A stretch of 64,000 nt of DNA from Casuarina equisetifolia (Eukaryota > Streptophyta > Magnoliopsida > Fagales > Casuarinaceae). This document shows positions 35,901 through 48,900 of this stretch, piece by piece. The notes under the pieces are model-generated. The model searched no databases and was not told the origin of the DNA. It was given only the letters and a program-made list of their open reading frames with translations. A program made the position numbers and the translations under genes. Numbering within the stretch: position 1 is the stretch's first letter; every line of letters starts with the position of its first letter. The stretch is from positions 20,585,583 to 20,649,582 of the forward strand of contig CM052359.1 in the NCBI GenBank assembly GCA_028551475.1, given 5' to 3'.

Positions 35901-38119
35901 CATTGAGCTCTCGGGTGGACTATTAATTAGTTTGCATTCCTTCTGTGTTTTCCTTGGAGGATAGGTGGCACTATATGATCCTCATGTTTCTTTAATACTA
36001 TTTAACCAAAGAATGGGAACTCAATTTGTTTAGCACTTCAGAAATCCATATTATTGAAGATCGACATCAAGAGATAATTGTATTAATCCTTATCAGATAG
36101 ATGTCTAATCTCTCTATTTCGTAGCATGTGGTCATTTCTTTTCAATTTATATTCCCTTCGTCAAACAAATTATTAATTAGAATAGTAAAACCTAATCATG
36201 TTTTACAATTTATTCTTGTTGAGATTATTGTCTTACTATTGTCTTACAACATAAAAGATATGACCATTGGGTCTTATTTAAATGTATATTTATCTTCTTA
36301 ATTTTTGAACTAACTTTTGAGTTAGATTTTAAATTTCTCAACATAGTTTTAGAGTTTAGGTAAAATCTATTTCAAATCTTATCATCTTAAGGTTTTTTGA
36401 CGTGTCAAGAAATGTTGAGAACTATTGTTTCATTTAGAGAGATAGAATCTTTTTTTCTTATTTAAATATTAATTTGTCCATTTAACTAGTAAGCCAATAA
36501 TTCCTTATTATGCAAGAGTGATACATTATCCACACCCACCATCATCTCTCTGGATGAAGTTTCTAACATCACTCAAAGTCATAAAAATTTGAGGTAAGAT
36601 TTGTGCGTGTCTTTCGGAAGATTATAGTTAGCTTTATTTTCCATAATGCAACCAAGAAATCACCTTAAAACAAAGAACCAAATGGGTGCTAAGGCGGTTA
36701 TACTTTTCATGTTATTTTTCAAGGGATGTTTGCTTCTTACACATAACAGGGTGCTACGGCTTTCTAATCCTCTAAAGACTTGCTGTAGCAAATATCAGTG
36801 TTGATAGACCATTAGGAACTACGCCATATGAGTCAAAATGCTTGCCACTATGTCCACTCCAAATAATTTACCCTTCTAATTCATAGCACAAGCAGAAAAT
36901 ATCTCTCTATCTCTTAATGTCAATGACAATCCCATCCCAGTCTAATCACAGACAGCATTAGCCTAACGCACAGGCACACACACACAAATCGTGGTTAATT
37001 AGATTTTCTCATGACAAAACCAGTCAAGTCATAGACATCCTCCATGATGAGCTCTATGCCTCTTCAGCAGCTATCCGAAGGAACAGAAACCCTGAAGACG
37101 ATTCATGCCCTACCCACTTACCAACAAAATCAAAGAAATGAACCCCAGACAGAAAATATGAAGAGAGGATATTAAAGGATAACGGGCCTCGGAACCTGAA
37201 AGCATGTGATTTGGTAAAGTCCAAGCGAAGCACATGAGGAAGCCATGTGATGTGTCCTTAAATAACACTCCGTGCACGATGGAGGTGTTGCCGGTCCATG
37301 TTACGAGCGAAAAGCACTGACACGAGCGTCGTCTGTGCCCTAGGTTGCTCGCCTTGCATGAGGTCGAGGACTGCACTCCATCCAAAACGAACATGCACAG
37401 TTTGGAAGAAAACAAAAGAGGGTCAGGAGGTTAATCAAACTTTTTTTCAAACACCTTCATTGTATGTGGATGGAGTATCGTTCCTGCAGAATAAAAACTA
37501 TGAAGACCCCCATCACTAGATGTTACCTCGTCCTCCCACACCGCTTATCACGCAAATCAAGGACATCATTTCCGTAATTTTGTGTTGTCTTCACATTCGG
37601 GAGTCATGTTCCCAGCCCTTTCGTGTTTTTAACTTTTGTCATGCTGTATCCGTGGATGCTCGGACTTTTCTTTGCTACTACTTTGTTCTCTTCTGCTTCT
37701 GTCAACTCAGGATGTTAACTTTATTCACTGATTTGTTAATCTTATTCAGCGTACGAACTTGGGTTTTCTCAGTTCAACGGCAGCATTGTTACTCAACGGG
37801 ATTCCAGTTTAAGTCAGGATATTATTATACTACGATTGTTGTTGTAAAAACTAGGCCACTCATCTAACCATAGGGATTTCAGAGAATATACTCTAGACCT
37901 AGTTTAGTTAAACTAGGTTGCTTCTACCTGGGCGTTTTTGTGCTTTGCCGATGAGGAGACGAGTCTTAAGTAAACGCAAGTCGAGTCATCTCCTCGTGGA
38001 CGGCTCATAGAGTAGCCACCAGAAAGGACTAGAACGTGGCGTAATGCACGCAGAGTAGAGAGAAGATGGAAGAAGGTTGCTTTGCGTGGCTTCGAAGTGC
38101 TATCCACGTAGGAAACGAC
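32998..38119. other. Long intergenic region, no gene seen
   Basis: The first few hundred bases are the 3' flank of the preceding gene. The rest holds only short frames without domains. 36.1-36.6 kb is strongly AT-rich. A short CA run lies near 36975. Nothing further could be supported. Confidence 0.4.
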
Positions 38120-38158
38120 GTGTGCGGGGCCTGAACCTGGTTTCAGGCCCCGCCACAC
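38120..38158. repeat. GC-rich hairpin
   Basis: GCGGGGCCTGAA (38124-38135) is the exact reverse complement of TTCAGGCCCCGC (38142-38153), with a 6-nt loop. Four more pairs (GTGT 38120-38123 with ACAC 38155-38158) extend the stem after a one-base bulge at 38154. It lies in otherwise non-coding DNA and is far more GC-rich than its surroundings. Confidence 0.85.
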
Positions 38159-39322
38159 CCCCCGGGTCTACGTCTCGTCTGCGCAAATGGATCCTTTAGC
38201 TTCATTCTCACGCAACTTTGGAGCCACGCCTGTTTCCACCTTTTTTTTTTTTATCTTTTTTTTTTTTGAATTTTTTCAACGTTTTTGACTTGAAAGGCCT
38301 AACCATGGTTACCTTCTTAACTACACGGTGGCTCCTAAATTATATAGATTTTCGGTAGGTATCAGACTTGATCAACATCCAGGTTGGTTTTGTGGATAAC
38401 TTTGGCTCATTCTACGTCTAAACCAAAATATGAGGAAAAAAGAAAGAGAATACAATTGCAAAGACCCAACTAATACAAGATGTGTACCAAAATGTTAAGA
38501 GGGCATTCCAATAACCAGGGTTTGGCTCATAGATTTGCGTAATGAATCTAAATTGGCCTTTCACGAAGCCCCAGAATCCCAGGTCGTTTTCTCCGCTCTA
38601 TCCCTTCTCTCTCTGCCCCATCCTCTACAATTACTACGCCTTCCTTTTCTGGGCCCGGCGCCGCAATCGACGATACCTTGTCGCTCTCGCATCTTTCGTC
38701 AGCCGTCACGTGGTTGCACCCAAGGCATCGTTTCTTTCTGCAGTAACCACGGTCAGGTTCAATCTTAATCATGGTTAGGTCCCGGCTCAAAGTCCTTTGC
38801 CCCATTCCCAACGGCTCCGTTTGTCTGTCTACAAGTAATTAATAATCTCTCACAGCGCCTGCGCCGGTAGATTTTTTGATAATTACAAAATTAAACTGTT
38901 AACTATCAGGAGCTGGTATAAATTACGCTCCATCATGCGGCAGCACTACCACAGGCAGTGCTTGATTTGATGGGTATTGTCTTGATTGGTTCCTGCTGAT
39001 GAAGCTTTTTTTTTTTTTTTTTGTGATTCTGATTTTCTGGAAAATGATTACCGTGAATTTATCTGAAGATAAGATCTGGGAGAGATTACGATGGGTTTGA
39101 TGGTGCCAATTCAACATCTAAACGGTCCACGTTTGCTGGCGTTGTATTCAACGTGATGGTGCCGGAACAGGGACTGATACCCACAAAGGCTTTTGATAAC
39201 ATTGAATAGCCAAAGGGCGAGCGTGGCCTTACAATAGAAAGGACAAAGCCGCACTAAATTCCAATCTTGATTACCAGAGCACCGCAATATAGTCAACAAA
39301 ATGGCACCAAATTAAACACCGG
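38159..39322. other. Intergenic, poly(T) runs
   Basis: Two long poly(T) runs near 38242-38270 and one near 39006-39022. Short frames near 38535-38811 on both strands have no recognisable product. Confidence 0.4.
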
Positions 39323-39537
39323 CACGTGTCATCAGTCAATTTGCTTACCGACGCCTGACAGTGATGTAGTACACCAGGATCTACGTGGCACGGCTCCACT
39401 CGCTACCCTTCATCGAATAAAGGCATCTTTGAAGTTGACGAGGAGAGAGGTGGTTAATTAATTAAGTTAAAACGTGGTTAGTGAGAGAAGGCAAGCGGGG
39501 GCTAGAGGGCGAACCCGTGGGCTAGAGGCTTATATAA
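39323..39537 (+). promoter_or_regulatory. Promoter of the AP2/ERF gene: ABRE/G-box-like elements and TATA box
   Basis: CACGTGTC (39323-39330) and ACGTGGC (39383-39389) are ABRE/G-box-type elements that bind bZIP factors. TATATAA (39531-39537) is the likely TATA box, about 535 bp before the start codon, implying a long 5' UTR. Family members of RAP2.4 type respond to stress and wounding, which fits the ABRE-like sites, but the response here is inferred. Confidence 0.5.
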
Positions 39538-39559
39538 AGCAGGGAGGGTGAGCCGAGAA

Positions 39560-39577
39560 ATGCAAGAGTTGAAGTGA
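39560..39577 (+). other. Possible 5-codon upstream ORF
   Basis: ATG CAA GAG TTG AAG TGA is the only ATG-initiated frame between the TATA box and the AP2/ERF start codon. It begins 23 nt after the TATA box, close to the expected transcript start, so it may or may not be in the mRNA. Confidence 0.3.
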
Positions 39578-40071
39578 GTGCACAAAGAAACGAGTGATAC
39601 ACAGTCCTTCCCTAATCTCTTTGGTGCCTTCTGCAAGTTGTCTGATAATAAGCTTTTTGGTTTTCTTCCCCTTCCCCCAATCTCTCAGATACCCCGCTTC
39701 TCTGAATCCCTTTCTGTCATCGTCTGTCTTTCAAGCTTTTGTTTTCTTGAGTTTGAACTGAAAAATTATCTGTGAAAACTTAAAAGGAGCGAGCCCAGAA
39801 GGGTGTTTTGAAAGCCAGGTGATCAGAATAGTGATCCAGGATTTTCTTTTTTATTTTCTTCCTTACAACGCAGAGGGTTTGTTTTTCTATCCCTCGGGTT
39901 TTGATTAAGCCTCTTTTGATCTTTCTTCTATCTTGGTATTTCCTGCTTTCTGTAGAACAATTACCTGTTCTTTAGTTTTGTTAAGAAACAGGTTGACTTT
40001 TAAAGATACATCCTTTTTTTTCACTTATAATTCTAGTGTTTTGATCTTTGCTTGTATTTCCTTGAGAAGGG

Positions 40072-41208
40072 ATGGCAGCAGCTATTGATATTTGTAGTGG
40101 CAGCTCAACATCAATTTTCACGGATCCTTTGGGGGAAGAGTTAATGAAAGCACTTCAACCTTTTATGAAAAGTGCTTCACTGACGTCTTCTCTTTTTCCC
40201 TCTTCTCCCTCTACTTCCTCTTCTTTTACCTCTTACCCATCTTGCTCGAACTCTCCCTCTCCGCCCTCCTCGTACTCTGACCTTTGCTCCCCTTCGAGCA
40301 CCCACATGTTTTGTCAAGGGTTCTCCGGCCATAACCAAATGGGTCTTGAGCAGGCAGGGTCGATAGGGCTCAACCACCTTACCCCTTCCCAGATTCTTCA
40401 AATCCAAGCCCAAATTCAACTCCGACAACAACAGCAACAGCAACAGCAGCAAATTGCTGCCATGGCTTCAGCTTCGCTCCAAAACCGAAGACTCAGCCAA
40501 TGGCAGCAGCAAAACCCGCATGGTCTCAGCTTCCTGAGCCCCAAACCCATTCCTATGAAACATGTTGCCGCTCCTTCTAAGCCTACCAAACTCTATCGAG
40601 GAGTGAGACAGAGACATTGGGGCAAATGGGTTGCTGAGATCAGACTCCCCAAGAACCGAACCCGCCTCTGGCTCGGCACGTTCGATACTGCTGAAGAAGC
40701 GGCCTTAGCTTACGATAAGGCAGCTTATAAGCTCAGGGGAGATTTTGCCAGGCTCAATTTTCCTCATCTCAAGCATCAAGGAGCTCATATTTCAGGTCAA
40801 TTCGGTGACTACATGCCCCTCCAATCCTCAGTGGACGCGAAGCTCCAAGCAATCTGTCAGAGCTTGGCGAACTCGCAGAAACAGGGGAAAACAGAGGAAC
40901 CTTGTTTTGCTTCTGATTCAAAGCCGGCCGTGGCAGCTCCTTCGGACACGAATTTGGTCATTGATAATCCCCTCAAAGTCGAATTTGATAGTGACAGCAG
41001 TTCCCATGAATCGGAGGACTGTAAGGTGGAGAACTCCGCGTCGTCGATGTCCCCGGCTCAGTCGGATGAATCATCGTCGTTGGCGGGCTCTTCTTCCCCA
41101 GAATCGGATATCACCTTCTTGGATTTCTCAGATTCCCAGTGGGATGATACCGATAATTTTGGGCTGGAGAAATACCCTTCAGTGGAGATTGATTGGGCAG
41201 CGATTTAA
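40072..41208 (+). CDS. RAP2-4: AP2/ERF transcription factor, DREB A-6 group, RAP2.4/WIND1-like
   Basis: Single-exon gene for a 378-residue nuclear transcription factor. The AP2 DNA-binding domain is at about residues 175-231, from [19 protein letters not shown] to [11 protein letters not shown], which matches the Arabidopsis RAP2.4 domain almost residue for residue. The flanks also match this subgroup: an N-terminal MAAAIDI start with [14 protein letters not shown], a [15 protein letters not shown] segment at about 103-117, the SKPTKLYRG lead-in, [15 protein letters not shown] after the domain, and the C-terminal [11 protein letters not shown] motif. A Ser-rich stretch (residues 40-75) and nine glutamines (119-127) are low-complexity. 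RAP2.4-type factors bind DRE and GCC-like sites and act in stress, light and wound-induced dedifferentiation; that role is taken from the family. A close paralogue such as RAP2.13 is the main alternative. Confidence 0.95.
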   Translation: MAAAIDICSGSSTSIFTDPLGEELMKALQPFMKSASLTSSLFPSSPSTSSSFTSYPSCSNSPSPPSSYSDLCSPSSTHMFCQGFSGHNQMGLEQAGSIGLNHLTPSQILQIQAQIQLRQQQQQQQQQIAAMASASLQNRRLSQWQQQNPHGLSFLSPKPIPMKHVAAPSKPTKLYRGVRQRHWGKWVAEIRLPKNRTRLWLGTFDTAEEAALAYDKAAYKLRGDFARLNFPHLKHQGAHISGQFGDYMPLQSSVDAKLQAICQSLANSQKQGKTEEPCFASDSKPAVAAPSDTNLVIDNPLKVEFDSDSSSHESEDCKVENSASSMSPAQSDESSSLAGSSSPESDITFLDFSDSQWDDTDNFGLEKYPSVEIDWAAI

Positions 41209-44200
41209 GTCATAGTCACTAGTTTTGGCTGGGTCATTTTCCTCTTTTGTAATTCTAGGTTGAGTTCGGCGTCTCCAGCAGCTTCTGCAATGGAATTTTT
41301 GACAGTTGCAGAGGTGCTGGTCCTAATTAGGAGTCGGTCAGTGAAGTGTCCTCATGCCAATTTAGGACATGGGATTAGTTTCAGATGTCTACGGTTATTA
41401 GCAGTAATTTCAGGCTTCTCCATCTTGGTCGTGCTGGTATTTTTTGTCCTTGCGTGGCCACAGAGGAGATTTAGGTTTAGTCTTCGTTGTGATGTCCAGT
41501 CGTGTAATTAAAGTTTGTCTTTCAATGTATTATGAGACGTACTTTATGTATTTCCTGTGAATTGTGGTGGGCATGTGGGCTTGTTTTTAAAAAGGATATG
41601 TTTTTTTCCTACTCAGCTCTTCTCGTTATCTTCCACAGAGCCTGTGGTTATTATGGCCAAAAAGAAGTTATAACAGGTAAATATTTACACAAAAACAGAG
41701 GAATATTTTCAGCAAATTGGGGCCTATGTGCAGCACCTTGCCAGTCTCCACGGGGGTTATTGGTACTTATAAAGACAAGAATTTGACGTACTGGAGCTTA
41801 TTTTCTTAGAAGAGTCTGACATTATCATTAAAAAGATCTGTATTTATTCACATAGATTCTTGAGTTGATTAAGTGGCTTCATTTCAGATGTCAAGTACGC
41901 TGGAGTTCCACTAGGTCATCAATTGCGTCCTAAATTTCAAAGACTTGCTTGCTGTATTCATGCATCTTCTGTCAAACTTGGTGTTGGATGGTGATATCCA
42001 ACTGCTAACCTTTAAAAATCAATAGCTTCACACCAATAATTCATGGAAGATAGCCAACTTGCTACCTTACCTCCCACTACGGCCATCCAGGTGTCTTCCA
42101 TGCACATGTAAGTAAGGCCATTATGCAAATCTTTCTGACTAGGGTATCAGTGGATTTTCTCTGTGGAGGGCTGAATCGATGAAATGATATTATTTCAAGT
42201 AAATTATCTTGTTTCATGTAATTGGTAAACTTTGTTAATTTTGTAAGTAAACGGAAGTTTGTGAATAAATGAAAGGACAACCACTTAAACAAATAACCTA
42301 ATCTCGATTTTTGCTTGGCAAAGAGAACAAAATCCAAGCAACCATTTGGAAAAAGGGAAAAAAAAGTATTTCACATCATTAATTCGATTCCCATTTTCTT
42401 TTGTTACTCACATGCTTTCACCAAAGCAGTACAGTAGTTAGACGCCTAACAATTTAATAGAATTTGTATTATGTACCACATGGTTGTTCCCGTTAGCTTA
42501 TTTTTGAAATATTGAGCCAATAAAGCTACTCTAGAGAAAGAATATATATGAAAAAAAAAATTTTAAAAAAAAGAGAAGAAGAAGCATCTGGGGTCACCTG
42601 TCACTTTTGAAGGTTCTATAATTTTCTTATCTACAAGCCTAAATGATAGGTGGGAATGGCAAAACAGGATGGTAGCTGAGCTCCCTTGAATGAGCTCGTA
42701 AAAGTCAGGCTCGAGATAAGGAATTTGGCCTCTTGTCTTGTGATAACAAAACAAAGGACTTGGAATTTAGAAAAATCAATCAATCCATTCGATATTCTTA
42801 TTCTTTCTTCTCGGCATGCAAAGACAAGTTCACACTAGCAAAACTAATGGGAGAGAGAGAAAGAGACGCTTAAAAGCCCTTCTTGGGCCATCAGGAATCC
42901 TTCCAAAGTTCAGCACGCTCTTTGCCTTTCCTTCTTTCTTTTGTCTTTGTTTCATTTTTAATATATGGAAGATATCACATTTTCCTTTTCAATTATTCAC
43001 TTTACTGAAATTTTGTGTAAAGCATCCAATCGGAGGCCAAAAGTGGTGTGAACGGGAGAGAAAACTTCCACCCTAAAGTTATTCCAAGGATTCCTTTACG
43101 GGTAAAGGATGTCATCACACCCAAGTTGGTCCTTCCACTTTCCAGGTTCTAATGATGTGGATTTGTTGGTTCCTAGAGGTTAAGAATCTCGTTTCCTTAA
43201 TCCTATGGCTCATACATACCTTTTAAGGTTCCTAGCTCTCTGGTGATGATATCTGTAAGATATGTTTTTCACATGAGTGGATGGATGGACGGATATCTTT
43301 TGATTTCTTTTTGGGTAAGCGTGTTGATGATGATCGGTGGATTTCAGAACAATCTTGAAGGTAAAGATGTGGTCAGTTTTGATACACAAGCAAGTTGTGT
43401 AGACAATTGAGACGTTCAACCACTCATCCTGCTTGTCTTTACTAGTATGACCAGTTGTGGGTTTGGCAGTCAAACGACTAATATGAATGAGAGCGAGTGA
43501 AAGACAGCTCAATTGCTAATTTCAGGCTCTTCAAAATGAAAGAGCAAAGGAGAACCCAACATGTGGTCACATGAATTTTGGTGATTCCTGTTGCTTCTCT
43601 CAGCACTAATATCACACTGATCCCATGTTTTGGGGTACCGGACAGTGACTTCATTCTAAATTTCAGCCCCACAAGACATTAACGGATGGCACAAATATCA
43701 TGAGGCCTCTCGAAGAGTTGTGTCTATCGTGAGTCTTGCAGCAGCAGTCGACAAAAAGAGAGAGGCACTAAGAACTATCTAGAGAGTTACCCCAAACTTC
43801 TATCTAGAGAGTATCAGACTTCTCCTCCAAGCAATACTCACACTGAATCATCCACAAGATTTGTGGTCATCCTATTTTCTTTCGCGTTGTTGATTTGTTT
43901 GTTTGTGTGTTCAAACGAAAACAAGATTTTGCTGGCCCAAGCTCATCCCGAATGGCAGAGCCCTGACTATTCCATGTTTGTGCAGTCCATTATCGAACTT
44001 CTGTTCTGCCGGCACTGATTCACTGAGTAGCTCTATGTTTTGCTATCCTAAGATCAGAAATCCTAACTTTAGTGAAGGAAACAGAAAAAGAGAAGAAAAA
44101 GCCCAGATTTGGTTACTCTATTTGCTCCTAATGAAGAATGATAATCAGTAAATCATTAATTTATGGAATATTTCATTTTTTTTATCACGTATAATTATTT

Positions 44201-45624
44201 AAATCACAGTACTGTTTTCTTTCAATTTTTCAAACGTCGAGATTCTGTCATATAATTATTTATCATCTTTTAGCATTCCCCCAAAACCTCTATAATTGCT
44301 TGCTTTCCTTGGAAGAATTTGATAAATGTCTAGATGGTAATTACGATTACCAAAATTAATGAACATCGGTAGATAGATCCAAAGCATGATCTTTAGGCCC
44401 AGATGGGAACTCATTTGAGCCTTTTACTGTTCATCACACACTTGGGCCCATTATATTAATTAGAACCCATTAAGAGCTCACTGTTAGGTTCGATTGATTT
44501 TTGAACCATGCTCTTTTACAAGTCAGAGAGGTGTGGGCCGAGAAAACTACTAATTGCTGTATGTGATTTCAACCAAACACACATTTAGCAGCTTGAAAGA
44601 TCGTTCCTAAAAGTTGAAGCAACAGATTCAAAGCCTCAACAAGACAAGATTTCATATCTTTGTCAGAAATGTCTCAATCTTATTGCGGTGGATAAACATT
44701 ATGAAAGAGACAAAAATGGACAAGTCTTCCTAGTGGTAAGCTATTGGATGTGGACAAAACATCCCGCTTTGTCTGGGCCATTGAACATGGCATGACCTCG
44801 TTGCAGTTCACTTTTTCATGCAGATGAAGAAGCCTCTTTTCAACAACCTCCGATGGGATGGACATACATTGTCTTCAGCCATTTTCAGCACAGTCAAGAG
44901 CCCAATGTTTACAACTTCCCTTGTCCATTGCTTAAGATTTTGAATGAAATGATTTCTTTTGCCATTGTCTTTAGTAGTTTTGGTTGGTTGGAAAAAGACA
45001 CTAAACTAATTCTAGTCATGATTAAGGGATCTCAGTTTAAAGAAAGAAAAACACTCTGAAATGAACATCTCAACAAACCAATTATTGGTAAGTGGACTGT
45101 CTTTTTGTTTAAATTCCTTGACGTGATCAAACACTCTTAGTGAATTTAGGTTTCCTGGGGAGGTGTAAGCTCGCCGAATAAAAGCATTCCTACACACTAT
45201 CTGTGTATATTTTGTTTTTGCCTTTTATATATATATATATATTTCCTGAAACAGGAAGTCCAAGTCATCGTTCCCAGGCTTCACCTTCATTGTTTATTGG
45301 AAACGAATCATTTGTTTGTTTGGAAGACTTGTGTGTCTACTTACTGAATTGCCATGCTCTTTCGCAGGAGACAACCCCTGCATCAGACCCGCGAACTGTT
45401 GACCAAGACTGGCTTGGTAGTTGAGGTGTGAGTTGTCAGTAGGACTAGAAACTGGAAGAAACAGATTAGTTTGACCCATTGTTCAATGTTTGAAGCTCTG
45501 AATCTTGACTAGCATAATTACTACATACTTGAACCACAGAATAGCATGGTCAAAAGCTTTATTCAAAGAGTAAAGTGCAAGGGAGGTTCTTGCACGAACC
45601 TATGCGCACTTATTCAAAGATTAA
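41209..45624. other. 3' flank of the AP2/ERF gene and intergenic DNA
   Basis: The first few hundred bases are probable 3' UTR. Beyond that only short frames without domains occur. An (AT)n run lies near 45226-45242. No gene could be supported. Confidence 0.4.
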
Positions 45625-45960
45625 TGTTCCTTACCAACCCATGTGTACTATATGATTCGAGACTCAATGTGGAAGGGCTTGGAAGTTTGAATCGTTAAAG
45701 GACCGGTGACTTGGATTTAGTCGCAAGATCCCTGGTTTGATCGGATTTCTCTATCAAAAGGACGAATAATCGGTGCGTCAGTAGAAAATTATATTCCTTA
45801 CCAAGGGAGTTGCAGTATATGCTCTGAGATTGAATGTGGAAGGGCCTGGAGGTTTGAATGTATCAAGAACCTGTCAAAAAGACCCAGATTTGGCGCCGCC
45901 AAGATCCCCAAGTTTGATCGGACTTCCTTATCAAAATGAAGAAGAATACTGAAATCTTTA
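45625..45960 (+). repeat. Diverged tandem duplication, unit about 165-170 bp
   Basis: The first unit (about 45625-45790) and second unit (about 45792-45960) share ordered blocks: ATTCCTTACCAA-like start, GTATATG/CTATATG, GA-TCAATGTGGAAGGGC-TGGA-GTTTGAAT, CAAGATCCC, and GTTTGATCGGA-TTC-TATCAAAA. Substitutions and small indels show the duplication is not recent. The origin of the unit is unknown. Confidence 0.75.
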
Positions 45961-48900
45961 CACATACTTTTTGCCCGCCCTAATCAAATGCTGGTCTATG
46001 ATTAGATAACCCAAAAGTTCTACATTTAATAACAAGGATAATGAGCGAGTAACAATGTGGCATTTCCTTTTTCGCCCGTGCCAGAATCTTAGGTTAAGCC
46101 TTTTGGCACGCGGATTTGACACGGACTCGACGTGCATTCTAGGTCACACAAGCCATTAACCTAAAAAGGGTGCCATTTATTTTTCAAAAAACAACAAAGA
46201 AATCTTTCTGAAAGAAGCTTCGTTATCTCACCAAACATTTGCATGATACCGAAGCTAAGTTTGAATCAGCCGCATGCGCTTAGGGTTACAACCTTTAAGC
46301 ATTTTACGAATCTCTAGTCATAATGGAACACATGCACCAAATGGCACAAAACTCGTCCTACCAATTCAGCATTTTCAACAAGAACGTGATTAGGGAGAGA
46401 AGAATATCCTCGACGTCAGAAAAAGCATAGCATGGTTAGAAAATTTGGTTTTCAGGGATTCTTTTTCTGATTTATTCTGCAGAAAGAGGGGGAGAGAAAC
46501 CTCCTTGAACAACACGTAACGATTCTTATTCAATGAGTACTAATGCTTTGAAAGACTGTCTGTACCTGAAGCATTCTTAATTGACTCCCTCCATTTCCTA
46601 AAAGTATATTCTTTCTCGTACCAAAAGCTCCCCTGCCCCGTGCCATGAACTTCCCACTTAAGTTTCCACGGTACTTCGTATTGGACCTCGGAAAATCAGA
46701 ATACCTTGTCCTTTCAAATTATGACTGTAAATTATTATTTTCAGAACCACGACATCCACTTGTGCTGCGGTTGTGTCACCTTTGTTATTTCTAAGTTTTT
46801 CATCGTGTTATTCCTTTTTTTTTTTTTGTTTTTTTGTTTTTAATATCTTTCACATGATTAATTTAATCCTTGCGTCTACACATGATGATTCGAACTTGGA
46901 TTTGTCTTTCTAGCGTTTTCGTTATTCTAAGGATGCTCCACTGGTGACAATGGATGTTAAAAGATGCTGCCTACATATTCTGTATTCAGAAGGTTCCATT
47001 CGAGGTACGGAAACATTAACCACTACGTGTCTTCGGAATGAAAGATTCATATCTTTTCAGGAGAAAATGAGGTTAAACTATATATATTAGGTTACAAAGC
47101 GAGCATCCTACCGAGTTAGGAGTTTGATTCGGTATTGCAATATGTCGTATCAACATCAATTATTTTTTGATGTAATCAATTATTATTGCTTCGAGGGGAG
47201 GAATTGATCACCCAATCTGCTTAATTTCGTAATTTTGCAAGTAACTCGACTCTAAAGTGTGACGTTGATATTGGAATAAATGAGCTCCTCGGATTTCTTC
47301 TCAAGGACTGCAGATAGAGATGGAAGGCTCCAAAAACGTGGGCCGTTTAGTGATGCGATTGAAATAAACAGATAGCATAGGATTCTGATCAAGGTGACGA
47401 TGCTATGCTCGATCAATTGATGTTGTTTTGTCCTTTTAAGGTTTTACACCCGTACGAGAAGATACACTATTCTCTTGATTGAAAGCCAACGGATATCTGC
47501 TTTTTTTCTTTTATCTTTTTAGTATTATCCGCCAACTTTTATAGGTAGTTTGGCTGCATTACTTTTAGTGACTGCTATATTATGATAATTCCACTGTTTT
47601 CCTATTTAATCAGCGACAAATAGAAGGAAACAAGTAATGAATCATGTCATCCAAGATAACAATTCTGATAAAAGGCAATAGAATATAGTTCTAAGATTAG
47701 TTGAGATAAGTTTACCTTAGTTAAAAATATATATGATACTGTGCAGGCAAGAGACTTTTTGGAATGAAATCATATCAAATCAGAAAATTTTGACTTTATA
47801 ACCTCCCCTTTTTCTTTTTCTTTTTTTGGTACAAAGTCCTGAATAAATTGTCTTGGCGAGGCTATATTCCAATTGATCTTGATAGTTGTTTTTTAATCGT
47901 GACATTGACGGTGGCCGCGTGGAAAGCACCATGCCGACCTGGACCTTACTAGGAAGGTCCCAGTATATCACATCACCAACTGTTTCCGTTGTAATTTTTT
48001 GATTGATATGCCAAAGCAAAAGGCGAAAAGGTTAAGGGATTATCTCAAAATCCAGTTGATTAGTTACACCTTTTTGTGCAAAGCCTCGATAAACTCCAAT
48101 ATTCAAATACAGATAAGATAAAAAGAGAACAGATGGAAGCTTGGAGACTCATGAAGCCACCAAGAAACTAGCAAAGTTCCCTCATCCTCTTGACACGATG
48201 AGGCGGTTTCTGTGAACAACTTGGATCGATATGCCGACCGAGTATAAATTCTCAGGATAAGGCATGCCTGATGATAATGAGGCCCTAGCAGTTGAGATGA
48301 TGGCATTATCATCATGATGATTGGGATTCATTTCCTTTAAGGTCGTAGATTTTTTTCCCCCTTAGCTTTTGAGCTCCTAGATTTGGATCAAAATCATGGA
48401 GGGGGTCCCGGAGGGATAAGGACTGAAATCATAGGGGCTGCGGCTACTTTACAAGTCTTCTTCTATGGTGGGACTCAAATCACGAACTCTTGCCAACATT
48501 CATTTGGAACTGCGTAAGTAGTCTCAAAATTTTGGGATCCGAAGATACCAATTCCTTGGAGCACAGGTTTTAGCCATACTTTTCAAGCAAGACTGTATTT
48601 CCTGAGCTTTTGTTTTCTTGTAGGTTTATCATTTAAATGAAGAAGAAGCAACTTGTTTATGTTCACGAGCATCTCCAAATAATGCAGCCTAAGCCAAAAA
48701 AAGAAAAATGATAATAAATATTAAGTGGAAGCGTAGAGGTGTCATTTGGTTCATTCAAACCACATAAGTAAAACCTGCTAGAAAGTTTTGAGATTTTAAT
48801 TGGATTTCCCAACACGAAAGCTGGTAAATTACCCACGTGTGATCATTTTTGGACTTAGTTGTAAAGTTTAGGAATATATTATGAGGTATCCAAATAATTG

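Noticed and set aside
37913..38158. 81-codon minus-strand frame over the hairpin
   Set aside because: Arises from the GC-rich patch; no domain and no gene context.
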